A DNA stretch of 64,000 nucleotides from Gautieria morchelliformis (GCA_015179125.1 WHVA01000478.1:22792-86791), one strand, 5' to 3'. Shown: positions 11,701-22,390, numbered from the stretch's first letter. Program-made: numbers and translations. The notes: a model not told the origin generated them from the sequence alone.

Positions 11701-13113
11701 GGCATAGACTTGGGCAGAGGAGGTGGTGGGCATGAGGTATAGGCCCCCGGACGTCCTCGTTCCTTTGAGTACCTCTCTTTTCTCCTGGTCATAGACACGG
11801 CACTGGTCTTTGGAGAAGACCGACATGTAGTTGTCGTCGTCACCGAGCTTCCCAACTGATATCAGCCTGATAGCGGCGTCAGGGACGTAAAGGACATTGC
11901 GTAGGGTGAGGTGGTATCCGCTTATCGTGTTCACTGTGACATCTCCCATGCCAACGGCTTGAGCAACAGACCCATTCATTCCTTTGATGGGATGGGGCAC
12001 GATTTTCGTTATTTTCACAAAATCGCTCTTGCATGGTGTACAGTGGACCGATGCTCCAGAGTTGAGGAAGCGTGGGATAGAGTTCATGTCACGTACGTGT
12101 GCTAGCCAGTCAACATTGCACGTAGCTTCACCGTTCATGCACGTGAATGACCAGTTGGAGTCGTAAAGGTGGTCGTCGGGCTGATAGAATGTGGTCGGGC
12201 GCGACGGCGCTGGAAGAATCGCGGAAGGTATTGCGGAGGCAACATTGGCTGAATCGCTCTTATGCTCCCCCACAATGTTGGTGACTGCAGCCAGGGCGGC
12301 AGCCTCCTTCTCTTTCTTTGCGCGAGCGCGAGGACCTCCACCTTCATCGCCGCCGCCAGGGCGCCAGCATTTCTCTTTGGTGTGACCCGGCTTGCTGCAG
12401 TTGGAGCAAGCGACTCTGGGCGGTTTCTTCGCGGTGAGCGTGGCAAGAGCTTCTTCGGCGGCAGAGGCTTGGTTCGCCTGGCGGACCTTGGATGCCTCGA
12501 AGCGTAGCCGGGCTTTGAGGCCGTCGAAGGAGATGCCGTCCTTGGTGGATGTGAGTAGACCTTCCAACTGCTCGTGGATGGGGGTGAAGAAGTCGTGAGA
12601 GAGTGCATTTAGACATATCATGATCATCCAATCATCCTCTTTGATGGCTCCAGCGGCAAACATGTCCTTCAGGGTGTGTTTGAGTGTGAGCAGGGTTACA
12701 TCGATGTCGACGCCAGGGGTAAAGCGAGTAGACAGAGCATGCTTCAATAGAGAGATCTGGTGCATTGGACCGAGGGTAGAGAAGGAATCATGGATCCGGT
12801 TCCACACATCAGCGGCGGTGGCGCAATTAGATATAATGTCGTGGAGAGAATAATCCATCATAAGCTGGATGGTAAAAACGAGAGTGGTGTTCTTCGCAGA
12901 CCACAGTGCTTTCGCAGACATTTGGGAGTCGGGAGGGGGGATCGAGAATGGATCGTTCTTGTCAATATATTTCCAGAGGCCGCTCGTCGCAAGGAGGGCT
13001 TTCGCCTCACTATCCCAAGAGTCATAGTTTTCTCCGCCCAGGAGTAGCTTCGACATCTTAGGGCGTGCCCAGTTTTCGGGGATGAAAGAGGTGATTGATG
13101 ACGGAGCAGGCAT
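8797..13113 (-). pseudogene. copia-C gag-pol polyprotein, one nonsense codon and a mutated protease site
   Basis: The frame starts at ATG 13113 and ends at 8797. Domains by residue: Gag to about 230 with zinc knuckle 'CSNCSKPGHTKEKC' (about 235-248); protease around residue 351, reading 'FLNSGAS' where the family has D-S-G; integrase zinc finger 'HKRLGH...CEHC' and catalytic core with 'DITGP', 'VTDNGGEY' and 'ESGVVERSH' (D, D, E present); RT with 'KTAYLHSTLDEEIYM' and 'IIHTDDMAAA'; then after the stop, RNase H with 'LADSDYASD' and 'SSCEAEYSSA'. The stop at 9670-9672 is TGA in the place of the usual Trp of 'DLGDIRW', a one-base change. Apart from these two lesions about 1438 codons are open, so loss of function is recent. 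Confidence 0.93.
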
Positions 13114-13233
13114 TGTGAGGAGATAAGGAGGCTATGTGCGCCAGGGAAGAGAAAGGACGGTAGGATCCTGAAGAGTTATTGCACGATGGATGCTATAAGA
13201 ATGTATCAGTAGTGCAACGGTTGGCCCATAACC

Positions 13234-13495
13234 TGTTGAACTGCACTACAGTAAGCTCAGGCGTTCGGATGGACGTGAACGACTCAGATTATGTTACCTG
13301 CACTACAGTAAGCTACGGTGCAAGTAACAATATCGTAAGTAGGGTACGCTAATGGGTGGAATGGAGTGGCCTTACCTCAGGCGTTCGGATGGACGTGAAC
13401 GACTGAGGAAAAGGGACGATAGCAGGGTTCGAACTGTATATACGGACACGTATGTGGGTTCAGGTGGGTCCTAGTATGACATCGTATCTCCAACA
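13234..13495 (-). repeat. copia-C 5' LTR (262 bp, long form)
   Basis: Carries two copies of the 29-bp repeat, starting at about 13256 and 13377, with roughly 90 bp between them. This form is presumably ancestral because the short LTR is exactly the product of recombination between the repeats. Transcription would run leftwards into the gag-pol frame. Confidence 0.9.
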
Positions 13496-14692
13496 GTTTT
13501 GGCTTTGTACATCTTTGTGTGACTTTGTATGCAGCCTTGCATAGCCATGGTTGCTATGATGCAAGTCATGTGCCAGCTGGGTTTGAATTGCACAGGCTTG
13601 TGTAAGCGGTAGAGGACACATTCAGTCTCAGTGGCTGAGTTTGAGTGAGCCAAGGTACTGGAGTTGTAGGTGCTTGAGTGCCTGCAACTCCGAGTTTACG
13701 GTTCGTGGGAAGCTCCTGTCAGAGTTTGAAACTGAGCGGCTGTGGCAGAGTTGTGGACATGTGTGGGTTCATAACTCTGCCTGACAGAATAAGGAGTTTT
13801 TGAGCCAGGGAAGCCAAGTTAAATGGCGAAAAAATAAGAGGAAATTCAAGGAATATTTGAATAGAGTTCTCCCATCAATAACCATGTGTATTAGCTACTA
13901 TCAGCTGGGAAAACAGGGTTTTAAAGCGATTTTAATCCTTTTTTCACAAGGCTTTTCATTAGCAACGGTTCCCACACACCGTGCAGGTAAAGGTGTACTA
14001 TGTACCGTGTCTTCAATTAGCACCACAAGCAAGTATTGAATACAAAATACCTTGATAAATGAGTTGTCGCGAGCATCTGATAGCAAGTCTACCCTCGGGT
14101 TGCGTCACGCGCATTTGAAGGTATGATTATGTAATCACACAGGCTCTTTGCTCTTACCACTACTGCCCCACATTTTGAGACCCCACGCAGCAAGCAATAT
14201 ATTGCTCATGACCTGGCTGCAGTGTACTATATCTCCTGCTCTGCCTCTCATACTCACCTTTCCGCCTTATAGGCCATCGCTTCGACTGTTCGACGAAGAA
14301 ACATCTATTGATCGAGGACGACTATGGTGACAACGCCGCTTTACGGTCAGGGTATGCCATCTCACTGAGGGTACTATGGATGTTCCCTGGAGTTCGCTCC
14401 CCTTTGGTTTGAATTTTTACTTTCGAACATCACAGACTTTCCATTCCCTTACCTCTGACATTTCAATGGCTTGCGTATGTACATATTAAGTGCACATCGC
14501 ACGGAATTTTAGTTAAAATACCACGGAATATTTCAGTTATTAGACCACTTAAAAATGTTCAGTGAATATTTCCGTGAGTCCGTTTCACATTTTTTTTTCC
14601 GTGAGATTTTCAGTGGGCTCTGTTTCAGTGTGTGAACCACTGAGAACGGGAACCCCATGGGTTTTCAGTGGGTTCCCTTCCCACAGTGGGGA

Positions 14693-15740
14693 CTAGTTTT
14701 CTGGCTCTTCCTTTTGGGAGAGTTAGGTACTGGGTAGAGAGGTAGATGTGGTCGTTGGCCACGTACCTGTCGCTCATCATACATTTCTTGTTTGAATGAA
14801 ACGTTTGCGTCACTTGATGCTCTATGATTGCATCGTGTGCTGCCATCAGGTTCCATCTTGCCTGATGTGCAAATCGGGCTACCCCCTTGAACAGGGTGTC
14901 CATGGCTATGGGGAGATCTATCCACGTCATCTAGCCGTGGTTCAGCTTGAAGGGCACAAACCCTGTGGTTGTGCTGACATTGCTGTTGAGGGCGACCTCA
15001 ACCATCGGGCATTTCAATGCCCAATCCTTCTGATCGTCTCTGATGACTGCATGCAATATCTGTCCTATCGAGCGGTTTGCCCGCTCGGTGGCTCCATCCG
15101 TTTGGGGATGGAAGGCAGTTGACATGAGGAGCTTAGTCCCCATGAGTCGCTGTAGTTCACGCCAAAAGATTGACGTGAACTTCGAGTCTCTATCTGAGAC
15201 GATGGAGTCGGGAACCCCATGGAGTTGAACGATCTCTTTCAGAAACAGCCAGGCTACTCCCTTGGCTGACACGCTCATCGTTGTTGGTACAAGGTGTACG
15301 AGCGACGTTAGTCGGTCGATGACTACCATTAGGTAGTCACAGTCATTGGATTTGGGCAGGGGCCCCATGAAGTCGATGCCAATCGACTGCCACACCCTAT
15401 CCCGAATGGGTAGGCTGTGTAGTAGGCCTTTGGGCCGTTGTGGCCCGGTTTGCGTCATCTGCCACTTCACACACGATGTGCAGAACGACTCTATATCTGG
15501 GCTCATGCTCGGCCACCAATATGACCTTTGAACATAGTTTGAAGTCTTCAGATGGCCGTAGTGACCGACTATCTGATGTGCTCGATTGATGATGATTTCG
15601 ATCAGCCTCCTTCCCCCCTGAAGAACAGAGCGGGGGATGGCAATGACGTCTCTCTTGAGCTGGTTCTTTGTCCAGATCAGACTGTCCCTGATCCCGAATC
15701 TCAGGTGCACATCCAGGTGCACCATGATCTTTGCAAACAT
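14693..15740 (-). pseudogene. gypsy-B1 integrase core
   Basis: Zinc-binding HHCC-like N-terminus ('GHYGHLKTSNY', 'CTSCVKW'), then the catalytic core with D in 'IGIDFMGPLP', D in 'SDRDSKF' and E in 'GATERANRSIG', all three present. The frame has a stop/shift near 14931 and continues as 'DHIYLSTQYLTLPKG..KLVP' until transposon H at 14688. The remaining GPY/chromodomain tail is at 6124-6469. Role: joins the cDNA to target DNA. Confidence 0.88.
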
Positions 15741-17344
15741 GGTGTCCCTATGGTACGCGTCTCATAAGACCTTGGACAGGTCTGCACCCTGCTCAACGAT
15801 CCAGCACAGGGGCGCGCCGTCATTTCCTGCGGTGATGACTCTGACGTCATCGTCGTCGTCGTTGCGTGATGCGGCGATGCTTGTGGGCTTTTGTGAGCCC
15901 TCGTTTAATGCGGCGGATTCCGTTATTCTCGCCTCTGTCTTCTCTGCGAGGCGTTTAGACCATCTCTCGCCACTGCTCGCAGCTCGATATATCGGTCAGT
16001 GGGCAATAGCTCACCGTCCGGGTCTAACCACACGTCTGCGTTCATGAAGACGTGATCCGGGTGAGTGTCATCACTCATGTCGCTCTCGTAGTAGCGCGAC
16101 AGGCAGTCTGCTACCTTGTTCTCTACACCGTCAACATGGACGGTGTTGAAATTGAACCATGAGAGAAACTCCCACCATCTGACCTGGCGGTCAGACAGGC
16201 TCTTCTGGGTCTCGAAGTATTCGAGCCCTTTGTGGTCTGTGATGAGGGTGAACCTTCATCCCAGAAGCTTGTCCTCCCATTTCATGAGAGCCTCGAGCAC
16301 CGCGATTGGCTCGTGCTCGTGAGTCTGGTAGTGTTTTTGAGCAACACTGAACTTCTTTGACAAGAAGCTGGCAGGCCAACAGGTTTTCCAGTCGGGGCCT
16401 TGGTCGTAGACTGCACCGATGCCGGCTTTTGACCCGTTGCTGATCACCCAGATCGGCTCTGGGCACCGTGCGTCTACTGGATGCAGGATCGGGGCCTTAC
16501 AGGCCAATGCCTTAATGCTTTGCCAGCATTTGTCCAGTAATGGGGTCCATTCGAATGGACAGTTGTTACACGCACAGCCTGATAGTGGGGTGGTATATGC
16601 ACTGACATCTGGCATGTAATGTGCCAGGTACTGTACTAGCCCGAGGAAATGCTGGACGTCGTTGAACGTCCGCGGCCTATGCCACTCGCAGATCCATTGC
16701 ATCTTATCCTCGTCGGCATATACTCCTCGGCCATCAATGATGTGGCCGAGACATTGCATTCGGATGGAATAGAGGTCAACCTTTTTCTTGCTCAGAAACA
16801 GGTGGTTCTTCCTCAGTCTGTCAAAGACAATATAGAGGTGCTCTTCATGCTCTTGTATCGAGAGCGAGAAAATGAAGATGTCGTCCATGTATACATGGAT
16901 GAAGCGACATATGCAGTCGTGGAAAATGGCTGTCATCAGCCGTTGGAATGTTGATGGGGCGTTACAGTCCCCCATCTGTATCACCTGGCTCCTGAAGGTG
17001 CCAAGGATCGTGGCAAAGGCTGTCTTTGCTACGTGATCCGGATGAATCCAGATCTGCTCGTATGCTTCCGACATATCAAGTTTTGTTTGATACCGACAGC
17101 GAGCCATGTCGCTGCGGATGATATCTTGAGCCGGGAAGCGCGTGACGTCCTTCACCGTGTTCTCATTCTGCTGGCGCAGATCGAAGACGGTTCGTAATGT
17201 ACCATTCTTTTTTGGCACACACAGCATTGGCACTGCCTGCTGTGCGACTGCCGGAATCCACCACTTTTCAGTGGTGTATCGTTCTATCTTAGCTGACAGT
17301 TCCTCTCGGAAATGTTCTGTGCACTTCGGTAGTCGATACCGCAT
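15741..17344 (-). pseudogene. gypsy-B1 reverse transcriptase and RNase H
   Basis: From 17344: 'LPKCTEHFREELSAKIERYT' thumb/fingers region, 'PMLCVPKKNGTLRTVFDLR', 'QTKLDMSEAYEQI', 'FQRLMTAIFHDC' and the polymerase box 'VYMDDIFIFS' (YMDD present). RNase H follows, but its first catalytic Asp is changed: 'WVISNGSKAG' (codon 16436-16438), whereas copy B2 has 'CVITDGSKAG'. A stop (TGA near 16256) lies just after 'WEDKLLG'; B2 has Gln there. The frame then resumes with 'LSDRQVRWWEFLSWFNFNT'. The RT fold appears intact; the RNase H is predicted dead. Confidence 0.88.
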
Positions 17345-17659
17345 GTGTTTGTTGGGATCGATGAGGTTGATTTCATGGTTGATCTCCTGTAGTGGTGGGA
17401 GTTCTAATGGAATTCCACTGACTAGGTCAGTGATTCATTCCATCCATTCCTCACGGAGGCGAGGAAGGTCATCATCCGTGAGGATGATGGTGGTGGTTGG
17501 CTTAGAAGCAATTAGGCGCTGTGTGCGTCTATTAGGTCCTGCGGCGCACGGAACCGCTCTCCTTTTTCCCATCACTTTCACCATTAGGTGAGAGCACCTC
17601 TCCCTACGATTGTAGGGTGAGTTCGAGGATGAGTCGTCCTGCGACTTGTCCTCCTGGCT

Positions 17660-18172
17660 TCAATGAGCCAGGCTAGGCTTCGGTGCCCAGGTGATCCTGC
17701 TCACCCATGGCCCCTTGTCCTCATTCGTCGATCCATCATTGTCGAATGAGACCTTGCCCGTGGGGGTTACTTCGTTCCCCTTGCGGATCATCCCTGGGCT
17801 CGAGAAGTCCAGGGTTATTCCAAATCTCCTTAGGAATGGTGTCCCTAAGATCGTGTTGTAATATTCGATGTTTGCCACGTCGAAATATTCGTTGTATGTT
17901 TCACGACCAAATTTGATGGTCGTGTTCGTTCCATAGTTGATTGTGGAACGGCTGCCTATGCAGCCTAGCTGCAGCGCAATTGGTTGCTCCAGGGAGAATG
18001 TCTTCATCCCTGTAGCTCGCATGAATTCAGAGGATAGCAGTACCCCTTCGCTGCCACTATCTAGCAGACAGTGGGCTTTTACGCCGTTTATTTCCCGGTA
18101 CCCCAACAGGGTACAGTTCTCACTGCATGGGCACGTTGGCCGCGTCCTATGCTTGCTTTGGTGGTGATACAC
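17660..18172 (-). pseudogene. gypsy-B1 aspartic protease segment
   Basis: Carries 'HCLLDSGSEGVLLSSEF' with the retropepsin D-S-G triad and the flap/dimer blocks 'INYGTNTTIKFG' and 'YYNTILGTPFLRRFGITLDF', i.e. the 'ILG.PFL' motif that follows the active site in gypsy proteases. It lies between the gag zinc knuckle and RT and is separated from both by stops or shifts. The same segment in B2 is at 29113-29616. Confidence 0.85.
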
Positions 18173-18257
18173 CGGCTCGGCTGCCTTGTCTGGTGTGACC
18201 GATGTGTGTGCGCCACCGTGACTTTCGTGGCGGTGTCGTCTTCCGGCGCGAATCTGA

Positions 18258-21200
18258 TCACGCTGGACCTCTAGGTGGTGTCTTCCGCCTCTTCATCCCA
18301 TTCATAAGATTGGGATGGCTCGGGATCCCATTCTTCAGCGGGCGTGTCTCCGTTGTCCGGAGAGTCGTTGGGTTGGGGATCACCCTCCCCCTCTTCATCA
18401 ATTTGATGGAGAGAATTTTGACCGAGATCCGTCTCCGGATCCTCGGTCTCTTCTTTGTGCCTGGCAGCCGCTGTCCTGATACAGGACTTAAGCCAGGGGC
18501 ATTCCGCTCTCTTGTGGCCAGGTTGGCCACATTCAAAGCACGTGGTGCTGCTTTGGTTGCCGCTGGGCCGATCGTTAGGCTGGCCCAACGTTTTTGCTGG
18601 TGGGGCAGGTTGCGAGGATGACCCTGACACTTGAGGCTGTTTAGCTTCAGGTGGGCATCCAGCTTGTGCTGGGCATGGGGGCGGTGGCCGTTGCGCTGTT
18701 CCATTTCTCGAGAACAGGCTGGGCCTGGTCAGGCCCATCTGTGTCAACGGCTTGCTCCCTATAAGCCGGGCAGCGCTCGCCGTTGCCGCTACGCTCTCTG
18801 CGCGGCACATCCCCATATTGTATCGGGATGCTTCCTCTATCATTCGGGCCATCTCGAAGAGTTGCTCTGTTGAGCTGCTCTCGGTGTTGTAGCCCTTTTG
18901 AGGACTTCGTTGCGCAGTGTTTCGCGCAGCGCCGACACGAACCTTCTCTGGAATGTGTAATCATCTTGTGGCTGTATCATCCGTGCCGCATATTTTGTGA
19001 GCTTGTTCAGCATCTCCTGAACGGTTTTCATGCCCTGCATGACCGCGTCGAATTTATTCGATGCGTGGTGGTACGTCATGTTAGCAACTAGGGGCTATGG
19101 CAGGGAAGGTTCGGTAGAGTTCTTAGAAAGCTAGAATCAAATACACTCTCTCAGTGAATTTATTGTCACTGATATATTAATACAGTACCTAGAATCAAAT
19201 ACACTACATGATTTTCAGTCAACATGCTATGTAAATATGCAAGATACTACTCGCCTCTCTCAGTGAATTTATTGTCACTGAGAGAGGAGTACAATCCTGT
19301 CTCAGAAGGCATATACGTGCACCCGGCCCTTTAGCGCCCAAGAGCTCGCGCGTCGAAGTCATTTCAAACTCCGCTGGGTGCAGCCGCCTGTGAAAATAGA
19401 AATGACAAAGTAGAATGGAGAGATAGGGAGTGACTGGAAAATTTCGAAAATAATCAGAGAAATAGATGCATGGTACAAGAACAATGTGAGAAAGGATTGA
19501 AACACCATACAATAAATTGAATATATTATGCTTGATTTTGGTGCAGGAGCATAAATGCACCCAACATGTCAGTGTGTGCAGGAACCTTTTTTGAAGGCCT
19601 TGCATCACAGCTTCCAGTGTCCAGCTGCGGACCTGGCGATCGAAGTGTTCTATGTTTCGAAGGAACCATTCCTGGCCTTCGCCTGTTAGGTGAGTGCCCA
19701 CGTAGCCGACCTGCATGTCTATGCTGGTTGGCCCTAGGAGGTCATATTCAGCCATCTTAAGATGGCTGCGATGAAGATCTCAAACTCTTCGAGGTCAGAT
19801 CCCCCGGCGTATGGCTCGGGGTCAGCCAGTTTCACGCCGGCTTTTGCTAGCACAGACTTCTCTGGGCCTGTGTCCGCGGCGTCTGCTAACGCCACGTGCA
19901 TCATCCATGTGATCCCGTCGTATGGCTCCAGCGGTACGACGTCCACCTGATCCGGGATTCCCTGGCCTTCCGTTGGGGCCATGGATCGTTTGTGTGGCTG
20001 TGACACCGCGTGGGGCAGGCTGTTGTATGCCCTGATGGGCCCCGGGCCCGGATCGGGCTCGGGATTGGGAGCATTTTGTGCTCTCGAGTCCGGGGGCGTT
20101 TTGTGCCTGGTGTCCCCGGTCAGTCCCATGTTGTGGATCCTCAGCCTGCTGTTGTAGCCTGCATGTGCCTGCCGTGCATCCTGTACCACTCGCGTGAGCT
20201 GCACATCTGGCTGCTGAGCGGTGTGGCTTTGGGCCACCGCTTCCTCAGCGTTCTTCGCTAGCAGCTTGAGGGCCTGCCTATGGCGGCGTGTGGCTGCGGC
20301 CTCTTTACGCTGCCAGTGCACGACTTCGAGCTCTAGGCTCTCGGTTGTCGTTTCAGAGTCAGGCTCTGAGGTGACCTGTTCCCTGATGATCTGTTGGGCC
20401 ATCTTGCAACTGTCCGTTGGGGCAGCCGGTTGCTCCTGAGGTTCATTCCTGAACCTCACATCCTGTTCGACTGGGATGGCTGGTGGCGGCATTCGCTGCT
20501 TGTCCCGCTCCTTTCGTCGTGGGTCTTCCACGTCGTGACCGCGTTCGTTAGCTGCGGACTGTCGCAAGCTCAGCCGTGTTGTGTCGCATTCCCCGCATGG
20601 GCAGAGGGCCTTCTGGATGTTCTCCAGTGTAGCTGCGTCCTGCAGCCTGATCTCCTCCACCTGGTGGAGTTCCTTGCCGATTGCCATTATGGCGGAAGCA
20701 GCGTTGTCAAGCTGCGATGCTAGCTGATCATACTTGTGGCGCGTGAGCACGCTCCGGTGCAGCGCAGCCTGCACCTGCTTGTTCAGTGCCTCTGCTGTCT
20801 CATGGTCGATGGCGTGAGCTCTCGAGCTCTTGTGACTTGAGCTCGAGTATTCCGAGCCCTGACCATCATCTGGGGCTCGCCTTTTTTGCCATCGTCCCCC
20901 CTCGGGGATGATCGTTGTCGCTCTACTTTGTGAGCGGCGGTTCAAGTCGTGGCTTGTGCCCACCTCGACATTGATGCTCTGCCGTCTGACAACGGTGAAC
21001 CTTCTCTGCCCTTTCCTTTGTCTCTGAGCAGAGGGGATTGGGGGGGCGGCGCCGGCTTGTTGCCTGGCATCGTCTCTTCCTCAACCACGCTCAACGAGAC
21101 ATGGTTGGGATTTTCCTCGTCCTCCACTGGGGGGACGAGGGCGGTGATATCTACGATCTCTCCGTCTTCTAGCATTCTGGACTCTTGGTCCAGGGTAGCG

Positions 21201-21325
21201 TCAGCCGTTGTGTCGCTGGGCTGCGCCAGTGGTGTGGACCGCGAGCTTGTCACTCGTGTCCGTCTTCGACTGCGTGGAATCATCACGCTCGCAGCCGACA
21301 GTAGAAGGTTACTGGAGGGTCTCAA
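18258..21325 (-). pseudogene. gypsy-B1 gag region (frameshifted, with an insertion)
   Basis: Blocks in order on the minus strand: 21325-20942 Ser/Pro-rich N-terminus ('RSRRRTRVTSSRSTP'); 20963-19734 a long, charged, predicted coiled-coil part ending 'EEFEIFIAAILRWL'; 19755 onward the capsid core 'SIDMQVGYVGTHLTGEGQEW'; then, after the insertion 19079-19566, 'YHHASNKFDAVMQGMKT'; and a nucleocapsid zinc knuckle 'CFECGQPGHKRAEC' (CX2CX4HX4C) near 18540. At least three frame changes are needed to link them; B2 shows the same order, which guided the assignment. Confidence 0.85.
19079..19566. repeat. 488-bp LTR-like insertion in gypsy-B1 gag
   Basis: The B1 gag frame is broken between '..FLHTL' and 'YHHASNKF', which are adjacent in B2 (26,74x-26,76x). 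The inserted piece starts TGTTAGCAAC and ends CACCCAACA, with imperfect 5-bp flanks CGTCA (19074-19078) and TGTCA (19567-19571), the difference being a CpG change. It holds two copies of CTCTCAGTGAATTTATTGTC (about 19150 and 19257), the second within a perfect 13-bp hairpin (19254-19266/19275-19287). TG..CA ends suggest a small solo LTR; family unknown. Confidence 0.65.
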
Positions 21326-21423
21326 CGATGTTTAGTTGTCGATGCAGCGATCTTTTTCAAGATTGCTTCGAATCCACAATCGGTTGGCCGCGTGGAGATC
21401 AACCGCAGGATAGTTCAAAAAGG

Positions 21424-21636
21424 TGTAAAGATGTCTATCTTATGCCTATTGTCACAAGGGCACACAGAACTTGACCAAGGTGTGGTATTCTGATGCTATG
21501 TAGTGACGGTGTAAGGGTAAGATGCGATGGGAACCGCTGACCGGTTCCCACGCATAAACTATACAGTGGGTCCCTAAGGGGCCCACTGGGATTATGTAAT
21601 AACTAGAATACATGTATGGTATCTAGGTTATTTACA
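21424..21636 (-). repeat. gypsy-B1 5' LTR (213 bp)
   Basis: Full-length partner of 1067-1279 with two differences. It is followed outward by GTTAG and the resumed copia-A frame, and inward by TTTTTGAACTATCC, the likely primer-binding region, also present after the B2 LTR (24884 onward). Confidence 0.95.
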
Positions 21637-22390
21637 GTTAGTGTCTTGTAGGTTGAAACGCTCCATGATTTTTTTGATGTACGTGCGTTGCGAGAATGAA
21701 ATCATGCGCAACGTGCGGTCTCACTTTACCTCAATTCCCAGAAGCCAATGCAAGTATCCAAGCTTAATTTTGAGGACTGTTCGCAGTTCGTCCTTGAACC
21801 CTCAGATGACCTCCTTCGTGTTGCTGGGCATGGTGAGGTCATCGACATCGACAGTGATGATGAGTGCGTTCTGGCCGGTGTACCTGTGGAATACTGCGTG
21901 CTCAACCTTGCAGCATGTAAATCCAAACCTGTACATTATGCCACATAGCATGTCGTACCACTCCCTTCCAGACTGTTTCAGGGCATATATTGCGCGGTTG
22001 AGGTGGCGCACGTAGTGTTCCTTTCTAGCAACTTCGTATCCTTTCGCCTGGCGCATGTAGACCGTTTCGGTGATCGGTGTGTTGAGGTATGCACCGTCTA
22101 TGTCAGTCTGCTTGAGTTCCCAGTTGCTTCTGATGGCGATTGCAGCGATAATGCGGATGGCAGAGAGCTTGGCAGTGGGGGAGAAAGTTTTGTTGTAGTC
22201 TCTACCTTCTGTCTGTATGAATCCCTGTGCAATGAGCCTAGTCTTGTGTGTTATTACTTTGCTGTCCTTGTCATGCTTGTAATGGAATACTAGTCTGCTA
22301 CCGACAATGTTCGCGCCTTCTGGGGGCTTACCAGATCCCAGGTTTTCAGGTTTGCATGCTGGTCCAGCTCACGCCTTATAGACATACATA
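21637..22390 (-). pseudogene. copia-A reverse transcriptase (5' half of split element, truncated)
   Basis: Minus-strand frame: 'VGSRLVFHYKHDKDSKV', 'GRDYNKTFSPTAKL', 'ELKQTDIDGAYLNTPI', 'RHLNRAIYALKQSGREWYD', 'ALIITVDVDDLTMP', then '..ERFNLQDTN' up to the GTTAG at 21637-21641. These are the RVT_2 blocks of Ty1/copia. A 1-nt shift sits near 22340 ('KTWDLV' out of frame). Upstream sequence is lost at about 22390, so gag, protease and integrase are missing. Confidence 0.85.

Larger units (their letters stand above)
8628..13495 (-). mobile_element. copia-C: near-complete Ty1/copia retrotransposon
   Basis: Starts TGTTGAACTG, ends ATCTCCAACA, and is flanked by the 5-bp repeat GTTTT (8623-8627, 13496-13500). 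LTRs are 8628-8769 (142 bp) and 13234-13495 (262 bp). The length difference is a 120-bp deletion between two 29-bp direct repeats that are both still present in the longer LTR. One gag-pol frame on the minus strand is interrupted by a single stop (9670-9672). Domain order gag, protease, integrase, RT, RNase H is the copia order. It is the innermost level of the five-level nest. Confidence 0.95.
7637..13978 (-). repeat. solo LTR E3 (reverse), interrupted by copia-C
   Basis: Reverse-oriented copy of E1: starts TGTTTTGGAACCC and ends GGTTCCCACACA, with the 5-bp repeat CCGTG at 7632-7636 and 13979-13983. Removing copia-C (8628-13495) and one GTTTT restores a 1469-bp LTR that runs closely parallel to 4304-5737. 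The TATA box (minus-strand ACAATATAAAAGGAGGCC) is at about 8285-8302, and the CAGCCTTACA-type short repeats are at about 8458-8535. Confidence 0.92.
6474..14688. mobile_element. transposon H: non-autonomous DNA transposon with CACTG termini
   Basis: The left end CACTGTGGGAAG (6474-6485) and right end CTTCCCACAGTG (14677-14688) are perfect 12-bp inverted repeats with further similarity inward. They are flanked by a 4-bp duplication GGGA (6470-6473, 14689-14692) within the integrase frame of gypsy-B1. CCACTGAAA/TTTCAGTGG motifs are repeated in both subterminal regions. After removing the solo LTR E3 and its duplication, H is about 1.87 kb and shows no transposase. It contains a decayed Zn2Cys6 gene fragment at about 6930-7260. 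CACTG ends and a 3-4 bp duplication point to the CACTA/CMC group (Chapaev-like members have 4-bp duplications), but with no transposase the superfamily is inference. Confidence 0.8.
1067..21636 (-). mobile_element. gypsy-B1: Ty3/gypsy-type LTR retrotransposon, full length, with nested insertions
   Basis: Two 213-bp LTRs (1067-1279 and 21424-21636) begin TGTAAAGATG and end GGTTATTTACA, and are flanked by a perfect 5-bp duplication GTTAG (1062-1066, 21637-21641). Read on the minus strand the order is 5' LTR, gag, protease, reverse transcriptase/RNase H, integrase with GPY-type tail and a C-terminal chromodomain-like segment, accessory ORF, polypurine tract, 3' LTR. The two LTRs differ at only two positions by eye, both CpG changes, so the insertion is young. 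The 20.6 kb length comes from later insertions: transposon H (6474-14688), solo LTR D1 (3201-5869) and an LTR-like insert (19079-19566). Several frameshifts and catalytic changes make it non-autonomous today. Confidence 0.93.

Noticed and set aside
4304-13978. Long inverted repeat (4.3-5.7 kb versus 7.6-14.0 kb) that could look like a foldback transposon
   Set aside because: Both arms are complete solo LTRs of one family in opposite orientation, each with its own target duplication (GCAAC and CCGTG), so they are independent insertions.
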